Source: Dasyornis broadbenti
Taxonomy: Eukaryota; Chordata; Aves; Passeriformes; Dasyornithidae
Direction of reading: 5' to 3'
Length of the DNA: 64,000 nt
NCBI GenBank assembly: GCA_013397935.1
Contig: VZRN01002231.1
Coordinates: 1,666,457-1,730,456, forward strand
This document shows, one piece after another, positions 1 through 10,203 of this stretch. The notes under the pieces are model-generated. The model saw only the letters and a program-made list of their open reading frames with translations, searched no databases and had not been told where the DNA came from. The position numbers and the translations under genes are program-made. The number at the start of each line of letters is the position of its first letter. Positions within the stretch are counted from its first letter, which is position 1.

Positions 1-88
1 GACAAGGAGGTTGAGTCAAAGAGCCAGTGTATTGAAGGAATCAGCAGGTTGATTTGCACAGCGAAACATCAGCAGAATATGCTTCGTG
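1..88 (+). CDS. PACS2: PACS2 penultimate coding exon (partial at left edge)
   Basis: Frame 1 is open from the first base and reads DKEVESKSQCIEGISRL, then ICTAKHQQNMLR, and ends with a single G before a consensus donor GTAAGT at 89. This is 29 codons plus one base. The G joins TC of the next exon to make Val, so the junction reads LR-V-LIDG. The segment matches the conserved C-terminal region of PACS1/PACS2. The true start of this exon lies left of the window, so its full length is unknown. Confidence 0.88.
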
Positions 89-3000
89 GTAAGTGCAGTG
101 CTTGTATGCCTTTGGGTGCTGGGGCAAGGCTCACATGCTGTGATTGTCCTCCAGGCAAAGGGCTGACCTGGTGTCCTGCCCCATGCCCTGAAGCTAGTGT
201 GATGGGGATGCTCCTGGGAAATGGGCTTGGGTGTGTCCAACATGGGGGAATGCTTTAATAGGTCTGGGATGTGGGAAAACCCTCCTTTAGCTACCTCTGA
301 GTCAGTGCTCTGGATGAAGACAAGGGTTGGACAGGACTCCATTCCCTTTCCTGTCATTCTCTGATTTCTCCTGCACAGCTTTTGCAGGTGTTGGTTGGTG
401 GTGGGTGGTCACAGTGTGGCTGCTTCTCTGGGCAGGATGCTGGCACATGCTCATGCCACAGCAGGAGCCATATATGCATCTTGTAGACAGACCTGAAGTG
501 TCTGTCAGCACACTGACATCTGGACAGAGCTGGGCATCCAGTATCAAAAATATCCTTGTAGCCTATTCAGTTGAAAATCCCCAATAGAGGGTTCTGTTTG
601 GGTCACCTCCTTAATCCTGGCCTGGTTCCTGTGAGACTGATGAGAGTGAAGGTGCTCACAGGGTATCTGTCACCTCTTTAGGAGACATGGATCTCCTGGT
701 TAGAGTGACAGTGAGGAGAGACTGATGTCCATCTCTGTAAGTGTGCATTTGCCTGAAAAAGAAAATGAAGTGTGCTTAGGAAATCTGAGAAGTTGGATCA
801 GGTGACGCTGAAATCAGCAGTCTGGGGAGCTCTGGTGTCAGTGAGCGATGCTGGAACAACAATCTGAGCTGTTCTCCCTAAACCTGAGCCTTCCTGCCCG
901 GTGTGTGCAGCTGGGTGGGGTGGCTGGGCAGAGCAGCTGAGCATGGCCAGGCCTCCCTCTGCCGACTGCAGGGAGATTTCTGGCAAAGCTGGCTCAGGTT
1001 GGCCACTTCCCCTCGGTATTTCCTAACTCTCCTCTCTTTTTACCCTCCCTTGCAGTCCTGATCGATGGGGTGGAGTGGAATGATGTCAAGTTCTTTCAGC
1101 TGGCAGCACAGTGGTCCTCTCATGTCAAGCACTTTCCCATCTGCATATTTGGACACTCCAAATCTAACTTCTAGCTGTGCTCGGTGCAAGGACCTTCTGT
1201 CCATCCCGGGGACTGCACACCAGGAGCCAGGAACTGCGTGCCAAGTCTGACTCGCGTCGCTCTGCCCTCTCCTGCAGAATTATTTACAGATGTGCTTGGA
1301 TTACTTTTGAATTACCTTTTTCTATTAACCCTTAAGTTTACTACAAGGGAAGGAAACCCCTTTAAACAAAGGCAAAAAAACACCAAACAAACCAGTCTTA
1401 AATATAGATGTGCTGACAATGTTAAGTTGTGGGGGAGTTGGCAGGAGCAGGCAACCTGCCCAAGAACACCTACCACTTACGAGCAGATAGCTGAGTAACT
1501 GCACTGCTTATTAACCTGAGACCTCATTGGTGTGAGTGGGCTGGGGGAGCCGTGGATCAGCTCAAATGGATTTTGCGGAAGATCGTATGTTATGGAGCAT
1601 TTGGCCCCCTCCCTCCATATTTCTAGGAAAAAAGGATGGCCAGTCTTTCTTCCTGCTGCCAAAGGATGAGAGAGCAATGGGTCTGGAGGGAGTTCAACTG
1701 TCCAGTTTGGAAAACAAGCCACTTGCAGAGTTAGGGAGATCTAGAGAGGAGATCCCCTTCAGAGCATGGAGCCTGCCATGGGAACAGGCAGGTGTTCATG
1801 CTCAAGTGATGCCTGAGGAGGGTTTGGGCAGGAACAGGAATTAGGGAAACACTAAGTGTAAGGAAACTCCCGTGTCCCAGGTCTGTGACAATGACCAAAC
1901 CGAGCCAGTCACTGTGTCCCCCAGCTGGCTGTGCTGCTGAGGGGCACCACATCAGTGGGGTCGCTGCTATTTACATACTCACACCAATTATTTACCTGTC
2001 AATAAAACCTCATCCAGCCTCAAAAGGGAAAGGATTTTTTTTAACAGCTGCAGATTTTTTTTAATGCTTTCTAAAAAAAATAAAAATAAAACCAAAAAAT
2101 AACAGGAAAAAAATTAATTTGCCAAAAAAAACAAACCCAGGAAGCTGAGCCGTTGTCTGTGGAGTGATGCATCACTTTAGTGGCTGGACTGGGAGCTAGC
2201 CAGGCACTCTGTGTGTCCAGCTGCCTTCCTGCCCATCTGTCAAACTACACACCTGAGGTGGCATGGGTTGCTCTGTCAGGTGGTGGGTGGGGCAGGGGGA
2301 GCAGAGTGTTGTTGCCATGTGGAAGAACAGACATCTCTGGCATTTCAGGGTAAGGGACTGAAATTTCCGATGGGCCCTTTTGGGTCGTGTGTCGTCCCCC
2401 CCCCATCTTGCGGGCAGGCTAGGCTCTGTGAGCATTTCCGGAAGGCACTTTGTGTGGGCAGTGATGCTTTTGAACTTTTTTTTTTTTAAACCTGATCCCT
2501 TACCCTTAGGTTTTTAAAGGCTTGGGGAACCTGCTTTGTGGTGCATGGCAGGTCCTGCTCTGTATAGGAACCACCTGGGTTCTGTTGGGCAGGCAGTGGT
2601 GGTGTGCTCTGCTAGCAGAGAGGTTCTGAGGTGCGAGCTGGATCTAGTGCCTGTTGCAGCTTTGGCTACTTCACCAGCTGATATTGTGAAATCCTCTTCC
2701 AGCACAACGGCAACCTATGTGGCCAGGGACTGGGTATTCCCTTCAAACTATGCAGGGGAGGAGGACACTGTCCCAGGCTTGGTAGCATGCTACTGGGCAG
2801 GACACACTGCTTAGCTGCAATACTCTGTTCCTTCCTGCCTGCTGTGTGCTGGCCCCTGGCTGTGGCAGAAGCTGGGCTGTAGTTGGGATGTTGTCATGCC
2901 CCTCAGTTGACGTGTTTTTGGGTGACCTGAGCTGATGCTCTGGGACTGTATAGCGTTGCCTAGCAGCGGCAGCGTGGGAGAGGGTGTATAAGCACATCAC

Positions 3001-5760
3001 ATCTTTATTGAGGCTGTTGCATCAAAAAAAAAGCTTTGTGAAGGAAATTAGTCAGTGTGTGATTTCTTCCTTGAGTCTTATGCTGGTATCACAAGGGTTA
3101 TTGGGCTGGGTTCCAGCATTGAGAGCCATGTGCAGCCTGGGCAGCTCTTGGTGATGCTGCTGCAGAGGTGGGGTGGACTGACCAACTGCAATAACTTTGT
3201 TTATTGGGGGATGAGGGGAGAACCATCACTGTGCTCCTCTTTGTATTTCAACCTACTGTAAAGAAAAACTTGGTAGCTAGGACAGGGTTTCCAGAGTCCT
3301 GCCTATCAAATGTGTGTTGCCCTGCTGTACTCTGTGTGTGTGTGTATACGTGTGAGAGAAACACTTCTGCTCGTTGCATTTCATGTTGGTTTGTGTTTTG
3401 TTCTAACTTTATACAAGCAAATTCATTGGGAAGCTCTCTGTACACCTGAGGGCTTGATTTCTCCCCTGTGGAAAGCTGCTGCTCTGAAATGTATCTTCTG
3501 TGCAAGAAAACATCCTGACTTCTCAGCCTTGTTATCCCAGAGGGAGTCCAGCAGCAGGCTGGGCCTGTCTGTTGGCAGCTGTGTGGCCAAGGGGTGGCTG
3601 TGGTTTTTCCTGGCCCTGGAGGCAAGGGCTGACATGCAGATTTGGTGGCACAGCTCTGATCAGGTTCTGCCTCTGTTTTTTCTCCTATGGAGCTACTTTG
3701 TGCAGCTCTTTCTTTCCCTGTCTGGAGGAGAAACAGGTTTCTGTCTCTAAGGAAAATTAGTGTCAAAGCACATGGCTCAGACTGTTTTGACAAGGGCCTT
3801 TAGGCCTGGTGACATGAATGAGTGACTGATTTCAGGGCTCCCAACTTCCCCAACAGTTTTTGGGGGGATCTTGCTGGGAGTGAGCTTCACTGACCTGAGG
3901 GATCCTCACTGTGGGACTAGAAAAATCTTCTGGGGCAGCAGTGGGCCCATGCCTGCAGAGCTGTGCCAGCCTGCAGAATTGGGTGGTTGTGGCCATGTTG
4001 GTGACTGCAGAAAGATGGCTTAGGGCAGAGACAGCATTGCTCTGTGTTCAGCTCGGGAGAGTTTCGACAGGGAAGGTACATCTCAAATGAAGAAACACAG
4101 TGGAGCTATCTCCCAAGTCAGACTTGCTTTGGATCTGTGTGGTCTGACAACAAATGCAGGGACTGGGGCTGGCAGCATCTGAGTGGATCTCCGGCCAGGA
4201 CATGCTTTGAAGGTGGTGTTCCCTGGTGTGTCCTTTTCTCTGTCCCACAGCTCCCCACAGGGCTAGTCTCTCCTGCCCCTCTGACTGTGGCTTCTCAGAG
4301 CAGCTGGTTTCTTCTCCAGCTGCTGTTGGGCAAGGCCCCCGCCTGGCTCAGAGGTGAGCTCTGGGGAGTGGGCTGGCTCCGTGCTGAGCTGCGCGACACT
4401 GACCTAGTTTAGCAGCACTGGAGAGGAGATGAAAGATGGAAAGGTTTCGTGGCATCGTGTTGCACCTTGAGTGCTTCCTGGTCCTCTGGCTTGAGTTTCC
4501 TGGAGACAAACGCTGGGCTTCAGCCCTGCCAGTGCTCGATCAGGGCTGGCTCTCCTGTGGTGCTGATGATGTTGGGGACATCTCATGCGGCTGTTTCAGC
4601 TCAGTGCTGTAGTTCCCATCCAGTTCAATTGTCACCATTTACATCGCAGCGGTAAATGCAGAGTTGTCCTTAATTACACATGAGTTTGGGGACAGCTGTG
4701 GTCTCTTTGGCTGTGTTTTGCTGCTTTAATTAGAACACAAGATAAAGCTTGTGGCTTTATCCTGCAGAGAGGGCAGTGGTAGGTGGCTGGGAGGTTTCTG
4801 GGGCTGAGATGTGCCTGTTTGCTTTCCATCATCAAACTCAGCCAGGAACCACACTGCCCTGTGCTTAACCTGTGACTGCAACAAAGGCCCTGTTGTGTTT
4901 CTCACCAGCAGCGTGTGCTGGCAGGAGCACTGGAGAGCCAGGGCAGAGAACACTGCATCTGGCATCTCCAAGGTTAGGAAGAAAATCATGGCAAGAGGCA
5001 GCAGAACCAGTGGTCTTTTCCTGATGCTTGCTGTGCTGAGGGGTTGAGAATCTGCGATTAGGACAGTCCTGCCATGCAGCTGAAAGGGCTGGGGCCCCTG
5101 GAGCTTTCTTGAAGTTAGGTTGGGTGCAGTGTCTCTGTCCCCTCCATTCTGGGGGGTCTTGATCTCTGCAGATAGTTGTGTAGTGGCATTTTAGTTTTAC
5201 ACTCCCTCTGGGCTTAACCTGGCAGGAGAAGGCCAGAAGTGAGCAGCAGCATCTCCTGGAGGTTTCCTGAAGTCTCTTCAGGGGTGTTCTTGTGGGAGAT
5301 GTTCCTGGCAGGGCCGGCTCCTGCAGGAGAGATCACTCTGGTGCTTTGGGACAGACTGAGGCAGAAGGGGACGTGCCAACTTGCAAAGCAGCAGGTCGCT
5401 GGTTTCCTTGAAGAACACTGTTCTAGGGCCACATCCAGTCAGCTACTGGTTGGAGTCTTGGCTGCACAGTGGCCAGAGCGTTGCCTGCCTGGCTGCGGAT
5501 GTGCACCTGAATTCTGGGACTGCGTGCCACCAGGCTTGTCCAGACTGCGGCGTCTGAGGGAACGATACCACTTTGTGGATTCTCGAGTTGTCCATCTGTT
5601 TCATTGTTGTATTGTTTGGGTTCTAGGGTTGTTTTTTATGAAGACAGATTAAATGTAAATAGCTTTTTTTTTTTTGGAACAAATTGCAACGTGCTCGACC
5701 TCGTCAACTATTTTATGGTACTAATGCAACACTAATAAAACTGGACATGAAAGCACATAC
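1..5760 (+). CDS. PACS2: PACS2 gene, 3' end (gene-level entry: last two coding exons plus 3'UTR)
   Basis: The final two coding exons of a phosphofurin acidic cluster sorting protein are visible at 1-88 and 1056-1174, followed by a long 3'UTR. PACS proteins are cytosolic sorting adaptors that link acidic-cluster cargo to coat machinery. PACS2 also acts at ER-mitochondria contacts. The encoded tail ends in a block containing DGVEWNDVKFFQLAAQW and finishes HFPICIFGHSKSNF, which matches the conserved C-terminus of the family. I choose PACS2 over PACS1 because PACS2 lies next to MTA1 in human and the next gene here is MTA1. The rest of the gene is off the left edge. The 3' boundary is inferred from a poly(A) signal at 5734. 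Confidence 0.88.
89..1055 (+). other. PACS2: PACS2 last intron (967 bp)
   Basis: GT-AG intron between the last two PACS2 coding exons. The donor is GTAAGT. The acceptor TTGCAG follows a long pyrimidine tract (about 1027-1054). The open frames inside are short, and I see no gene or recognisable repeat in it. Confidence 0.85.
1056..1174 (+). CDS. PACS2: PACS2 last coding exon with stop codon
   Basis: The exon starts after TTGCAG and completes the Val codon begun in the previous exon. It then reads LIDGVEWNDVKFFQLAAQW, SSHVKHFPICIFGHSKSNF and stops with TAG at 1172-1174. The FFQLAAQW and HFPICIFG strings are typical of the very end of PACS2. Length and phase (2 + 117 bases) fit exactly. The longer open frame that overlaps it in another frame is a shadow. 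Confidence 0.9.
2001..2006 (+). terminator. Candidate proximal poly(A) signal of PACS2
   Basis: AATAAA lies 827 bases after the PACS2 stop codon. Two more copies lie in an A-rich tract at 2079-2084 and 2085-2090. Any of these could end a short PACS2 mRNA. The sequence alone cannot say which is used. Confidence 0.4.
5734..5739 (+). terminator. Candidate distal poly(A) signal of PACS2
   Basis: AATAAA sits at the end of an AT-rich block (5575-5740) that contrasts with the GC-rich DNA on both sides. The block contains a T12-type run and a TGTAAATA motif, as expected near a mature 3' end. Use of this site is inferred. Confidence 0.5.
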
Positions 5761-8700
5761 CCATCCCCAGAGTCATCTCTCAGCAGGGGCTGTTCTGGCA
5801 TGACTGGGGCAGTTGTCTCCAGCAGGAAACAGCAGCATGGCTTTCTGCCGTGGGGGTTCTCTTGTGTTATTTATTCAGCTGCTACTTCCAGGGCAGAGCT
5901 GGTGGACTGGCACATCCTTCCCAGCATCGAACCCTCCTGTAGTTTTTACAGCCCTGCTGTTCTCTCCACTGTCTCAGCCACCTCCTTTCCCAGAAGGACC
6001 TGCTTATCTGCTGCTGCTCTCCTGGATCTGACAGCCCACTCCAGCACTCAGTCCTCACCTCTGCACAGCACGAAAGGAGCAGTATGGTGCCTGTTTCTGA
6101 TCTGGGGCCTGCGTTGGATGGACACGATGGTGCTGGGCTACCAAGGGGGCATCTCGGGAGAAAACTGAGGCTGTGGTAGCCTGAAGCTCTGTGTGCTCCT
6201 TGGGAGCACAGTGGGACAGGGATGTGTGGGATTCCAAGCACCTGGCCTTGGTGCTGGGGAGTTGGAAGGTAGAGAGATGAAGGAAAAAGGACAGCTAAGC
6301 AGTTGTTTTGAGGCAGGAAGGTGAAGAAATTTTGTGAAATGGGCCCATGGCCATGGTCCCTAGGATATAGGATGTTGGAGGCAGAACTGGGAATGCCAAG
6401 CCTGCATCCTTGTGCTTTCCTGACCCCAGGATGAGGAGTAGAGGGGTGGCTGCTGGTGGAGCAAGGAGCTGGGATGAAGGGAGCCCCTCACAGTGGGCCA
6501 GGCTACTCTCGAAGCACACAGGTCTTGGTGGCTATCCCAGATCCTCTGCATGGCCTGGCCAGGTGTAGATGCAATTATGGCCCGAGCCCTTTGCTGGAAG
6601 AGGGGACACAAGACCCGCACACGGTGGCACAGAGCAAGCATTGGATCATTCCAGGCAGGAAGAAGCTGGATAGCTCAGAAGAGGGCAAATTCAGGACTCT
6701 CGAGTGCAGAAACAGCACCAAAAGCTATGGAGAGTGTCTGGCTGGTGGTGAAATGGGAAGGCACCATGGGAGAGCTGAGGGAGGCAAACGTGAAGGCTGT
6801 GTGTGCACAGGTTCAGCTGTAAACTTGCCCTGAAGTCCTGGCTGCATGAAAGAGGCACATCCTGAGCATCACCTTTTGGAGCTCATGGAGGAACTTGCCT
6901 CAGCATGGGAAGAAGGGTGCAAGTGGAGGGGATTGGGGTGGTGGGAAGGCTCATAGGGTGGTGGGGGAAGCAGAAGGCCAGCCCCACATCAGCAGGGAGT
7001 GCACCAAACCAAGTGCCCTTGGGGTGCTATCCTGTTGCCTGGAAGAGAGGAGAATGAAATGAGGGCCCCCATTGAGCAAAAATAGCTCAGGGCTAGGGTG
7101 TGCCACGTCTGCATGCAGTGGGCCTAGAGAGCCTCCCTTTACCCACATGCACTGGGACAGACCAATTTCTGCCAGGCAACTTAGGACTGGGCTCTCAAAG
7201 CACTGGCATCCTTTTTTTGCAGGTCTGGGCCTTTCTCAGATGATATGCACCCTCATGGCCACAGGAGAGGTGTCAGACACAAGTGATGCCCTGCCGGGAT
7301 GCCCTACACCAAAAGCCTGGGTTTGCACAGTGGGAGTCGGTGGCACCCATGGGGATGGGGTTTGGTGGTGGGAGATGGGGCATTGCAAGAGCTCACTCCT
7401 TCCCAGGCTGTGTCTGCCAGCTCTGGCTCCTCTCCCTCCCACTGCACAATGCCCTGGCCCTGACCACAGCTGTTGCTTAACCTGGAAGAGGAACAGCAGG
7501 GAAGTTCTGACACATTTTTGTTGCCGTCGTTTAAAACACCATTTAACATCTGGAAAAAGCAGTCAATGCCATGTGACCACCCGCTTCATGTACAACTACC
7601 GAGTGTGCTGTGATGTGATTTGTAAATATTTGTTCTGGATAATTTTTCTGTGTCCTACTGGATTATTTTCAGCTCGGCAGAACAGTTGCAGCAGCAGCCT
7701 GGGGAGAGCCGGCCCTCATGTCCCGCAGTGTGCCTGGCGCCTGTGCCGGCACGCGCTTCCCTGGATGGCTCAGGAAGGAGGAAATATCGCAGTGGTACTC
7801 CCCGGCGCACTGACCTTTTTTGGCTGACTGATTTTCACCCCCACAAGTGTTTTCCTCACTCAGCCATGCTCCTCGCGCACTTTGGAGACATGAAAGCAGA
7901 GCTCTGTACCCTCCTGGGATCTTAGGACTGTCAGAGATTTGGTGTTACAGGGGTTTTTACCTAACACACAAAGCAAATGTTAACAAGAGCCCTGTTCTTT
8001 CTGAAAAATATATGTGTTTTGGGTGGTCTTATGAAGGTGTTTCAGGACTTTATGAGAAGCAGTGTTGAGAGTGCAGGCAGCAGCCCTGCCCAGCCCTGGT
8101 AAAGGGTACAACTGGTTGCACCATTAGCCACTTGCTCCAGCAAAGTGTTTATTAAAAGATAGTGTTTTGCCATTCTGACCTGTGTGACTGTGTGGAGAGG
8201 TCCTGGGCTGTCACCTGGTTTGGGCAACAGCAGGTGATTCTCCAGCTCCGTACTGGAGCCAAGGAGCAAGTGTAGCCATCCTGCCCTGCCTGAGAGGCTA
8301 GTAGTGCCCCAGGTCTGCTTGTGCTGACCATCAGATGTGTAGCTTTTCATTGAGGTTCACCATCCAGCCTTGGCCACACACATGGAGAAGTCCTTGGGGG
8401 GTTGGCCTGTCACCTTTACTGCTTTACTTTGTCAGCCCTTGCTGGGGGACCTGCTGCAAAGGTGTTATGTACCACAGAACGGTGGTTTCTTGGTGAGCTT
8501 TTTGGCATCAGCCTGTCAGTTCCTGTAGGAGAGGAAAGGGCAGTGGTAATGTGCAAGTTTTGCAGAGTGATCTGGAGCTGACAGCTGTTCAACAACTGTG
8601 TAACCACTGCAGGGCTGCTGAGGAGACACCTGGACAGGAGCTGTGCAGAGCTGAAGAAGGGATGTACCTATGTGGTGCAGCCCTGGCATGCTCAGGACCA

Positions 8701-8820
8701 GTGACACTCGCAGGTCAGTAGGCAAGGGAAAGCTCAAGCCATTATTTCACCTCTCAGGCTGATACCTGAGGAGAGGGCAAAGTCCTAGTGTGGCAGCGGG
8801 ACACAAGTGCAGAGGGGACC
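5761..8820. other. Intergenic region between PACS2 and MTA1, no supported gene
   Basis: This stretch is GC-rich with open frames on both strands, including a 251-codon frame at 7072-7827. None shows a recognisable domain or convincing coding character. Human TEX22 lies in this interval in mammals, but I see nothing resembling it. An AT-richer block at 7500-7680 differs in texture from its surroundings and contains TGTAAATA at 7621. It could be a conserved element or the end of an unannotated transcript. Confidence 0.5.
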
Positions 8821-8829
8821 CAAGTGAGA

Positions 8830-9640
8830 GTGGAGGAGTGGGGAGTGTGAGCAGGAGGTGTGTGTAGGGCTGGAGGGATGTACCTGCGGAGTGGTCAGCA
8901 CGTGGATGTAGGTGCAGGTGTGAGGGGGTGTCACACAGTGTGAGCAGGCTGTGGGTGTGCACAAGGAGGACTGTGTCTGTGCAGGGACCTGTTTCTGCCC
9001 AGGGCGTGGAAGACCTGTGGTATGTGTGTGAAAAAGACTGTGCGTGTGTGTGAGGACAGGCAGTGTGAAGGTTGTCCAAAATCACAGGTGGTGCCTGTAT
9101 GCGATGGAGGCTGTGTGTGAATACAGGTGCACGTGCATGAGAAGGGCTGTGAGTACAGGCAGATGTGTGAGTGTGTGTGTGGCTGTGTATACAGGCGAGG
9201 TGCTGTGAGGAAGACTGTGAAGTACAGGCAGAGGCATGCGTGAGGAGAGTTCTGTGTACAGGCTCATGTGTGTGAGTGCAGGTGGTGTTTGTGTGTGTCA
9301 GGCTGTACACGAGGACAGTCTGGTGTGTGTATGTGTAGGGCTGCCCATGCCAGGTCAGGGCCGATGCGTGAGGAGAACTGAGCCAGTGTGGGAGAACTGC
9401 TGTGGAGAGCTGGGTGAGGAGGGTTGTGTGAGGATAGGCGTGTTGTGTGTGTGTACAGGCGGTCAGTGTGTGTGCGGCTGTGTGTGGGGGCAGGCGGGCT
9501 GTGTCTGGGGGAAGGCTGCGTGTATGTGCAAGGAGACGCTCTGTGTGAGCAGAAGTGCTCTCTGTGTGTTCGTGTACTGTGTATGTGTGTGCAGGCAATC
9601 TGTGCGTGCGTGTGTGTGTGTGTGTGCGTGCGTGTGAGGA
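8830..9640. repeat. Degenerate TG-rich minisatellite upstream of the MTA1 promoter
   Basis: About 0.8 kb consists of imperfect copies of a unit built from a GTGTGTG run followed by (A)CAGGC. Copies of TACAGGC or close variants occur near 9151, 9188, 9222, 9255 and 9454, with 33-37 base spacing in the best part. The + strand is strongly G/T-biased and ends in an uninterrupted alternating TG/CG run near 9601-9635. On the minus strand the array reads as a spurious Thr-His repeat frame. Alternating purine-pyrimidine DNA of this type can adopt Z-DNA. Confidence 0.75.
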
Positions 9641-9762
9641 AGCCGTGCCGCCCCCAGCCCCGCTCGCTGCCGTCCCGTCCCTCCCCTCGCAGGCCGGAGC
9701 GCCGCCCTCACACGCCGCGGGCGGGCGGCTCTGGCTCGTTTCTCTCCTTCCCTCTCGCCGTC

Positions 9763-9789
9763 GCCGCCGCCGCCGCCGCCGCCGCCGCC
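9763..9789 (+). repeat. (GCC)9 trinucleotide repeat abutting the gap
   Basis: Nine uninterrupted GCC triplets are preceded by GCC-GTC and end seven bases before the run of Ns. The repeat probably lies in the MTA1 5'UTR or proximal promoter. Its length in the real genome may differ, because such tracts are hard to assemble. Confidence 0.85.
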
Positions 9790-9796
9790 AGGCCCC

Positions 9797-10203
9797 NNNN
9801 NNNNNNNNNNNNNNNNNNNNNNNNNNNNNNNNNNNNNNNNNNNNNNNNNNNNNNNNNNNNNNNNNNNNNNNNNNNNNNNNNNNNNNNNNNNNNNNNNNNN
9901 NNNNNNNNNNNNNNNNNNNNNNNNNNNNNNNNNNNNNNNNNNNNNNNNNNNNNNNNNNNNNNNNNNNNNNNNNNNNNNNNNNNNNNNNNNNNNNNNNNNN
10001 NNNNNNNNNNNNNNNNNNNNNNNNNNNNNNNNNNNNNNNNNNNNNNNNNNNNNNNNNNNNNNNNNNNNNNNNNNNNNNNNNNNNNNNNNNNNNNNNNNNN
10101 NNNNNNNNNNNNNNNNNNNNNNNNNNNNNNNNNNNNNNNNNNNNNNNNNNNNNNNNNNNNNNNNNNNNNNNNNNNNNNNNNNNNNNNNNNNNNNNNNNNN
10201 NNN
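9797..10203. other. Assembly gap (407 N) hiding MTA1 exon 1
   Basis: A run of 407 Ns sits in the centre of the CpG island. MTA1 exon 1 encodes a short N-terminus beginning MAANMYRVG and should end with one base (G) of an Asp codon. No such sequence exists elsewhere between 9640 and 24922, so exon 1 with the start codon is placed here by elimination. The number of Ns may be an estimate rather than a measured length. Confidence 0.9.

Larger units (their letters stand above)
1175..5760 (+). other. PACS2: Probable PACS2 3'UTR
   Basis: No supported coding region follows the PACS2 stop for about 4.6 kb. The stretch has A- and T-rich runs (2030-2130), a (TG)n tract near 3330, and several possible poly(A) signals. 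The last 180 bases before 5740 are AT-rich and carry TGTAAATA (5654-5661), which fits the Pumilio-site consensus. That block, with its AATAAA, looks like the distal transcript end. The extent is inferred. A shorter UTR ending after the AATAAA at 2001 is equally possible, in which case 2100-5730 is mostly intergenic or belongs to a long isoform. Confidence 0.5.

Noticed and set aside
3248..3793. A 181-codon minus-strand frame in the presumed PACS2 3'UTR.
   Set aside because: The composition is Gln/Ser/Thr-rich with no domain. It overlaps equally long frames on the other strand and looks like a chance opening in GC-rich DNA.
7072..7827. A 251-codon + strand frame between PACS2 and MTA1.
   Set aside because: The first two thirds is low-information GC-rich sequence, no domain is recognisable, and no splice or promoter context supports a gene. 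Part of the same interval is kept as a non-coding finding.
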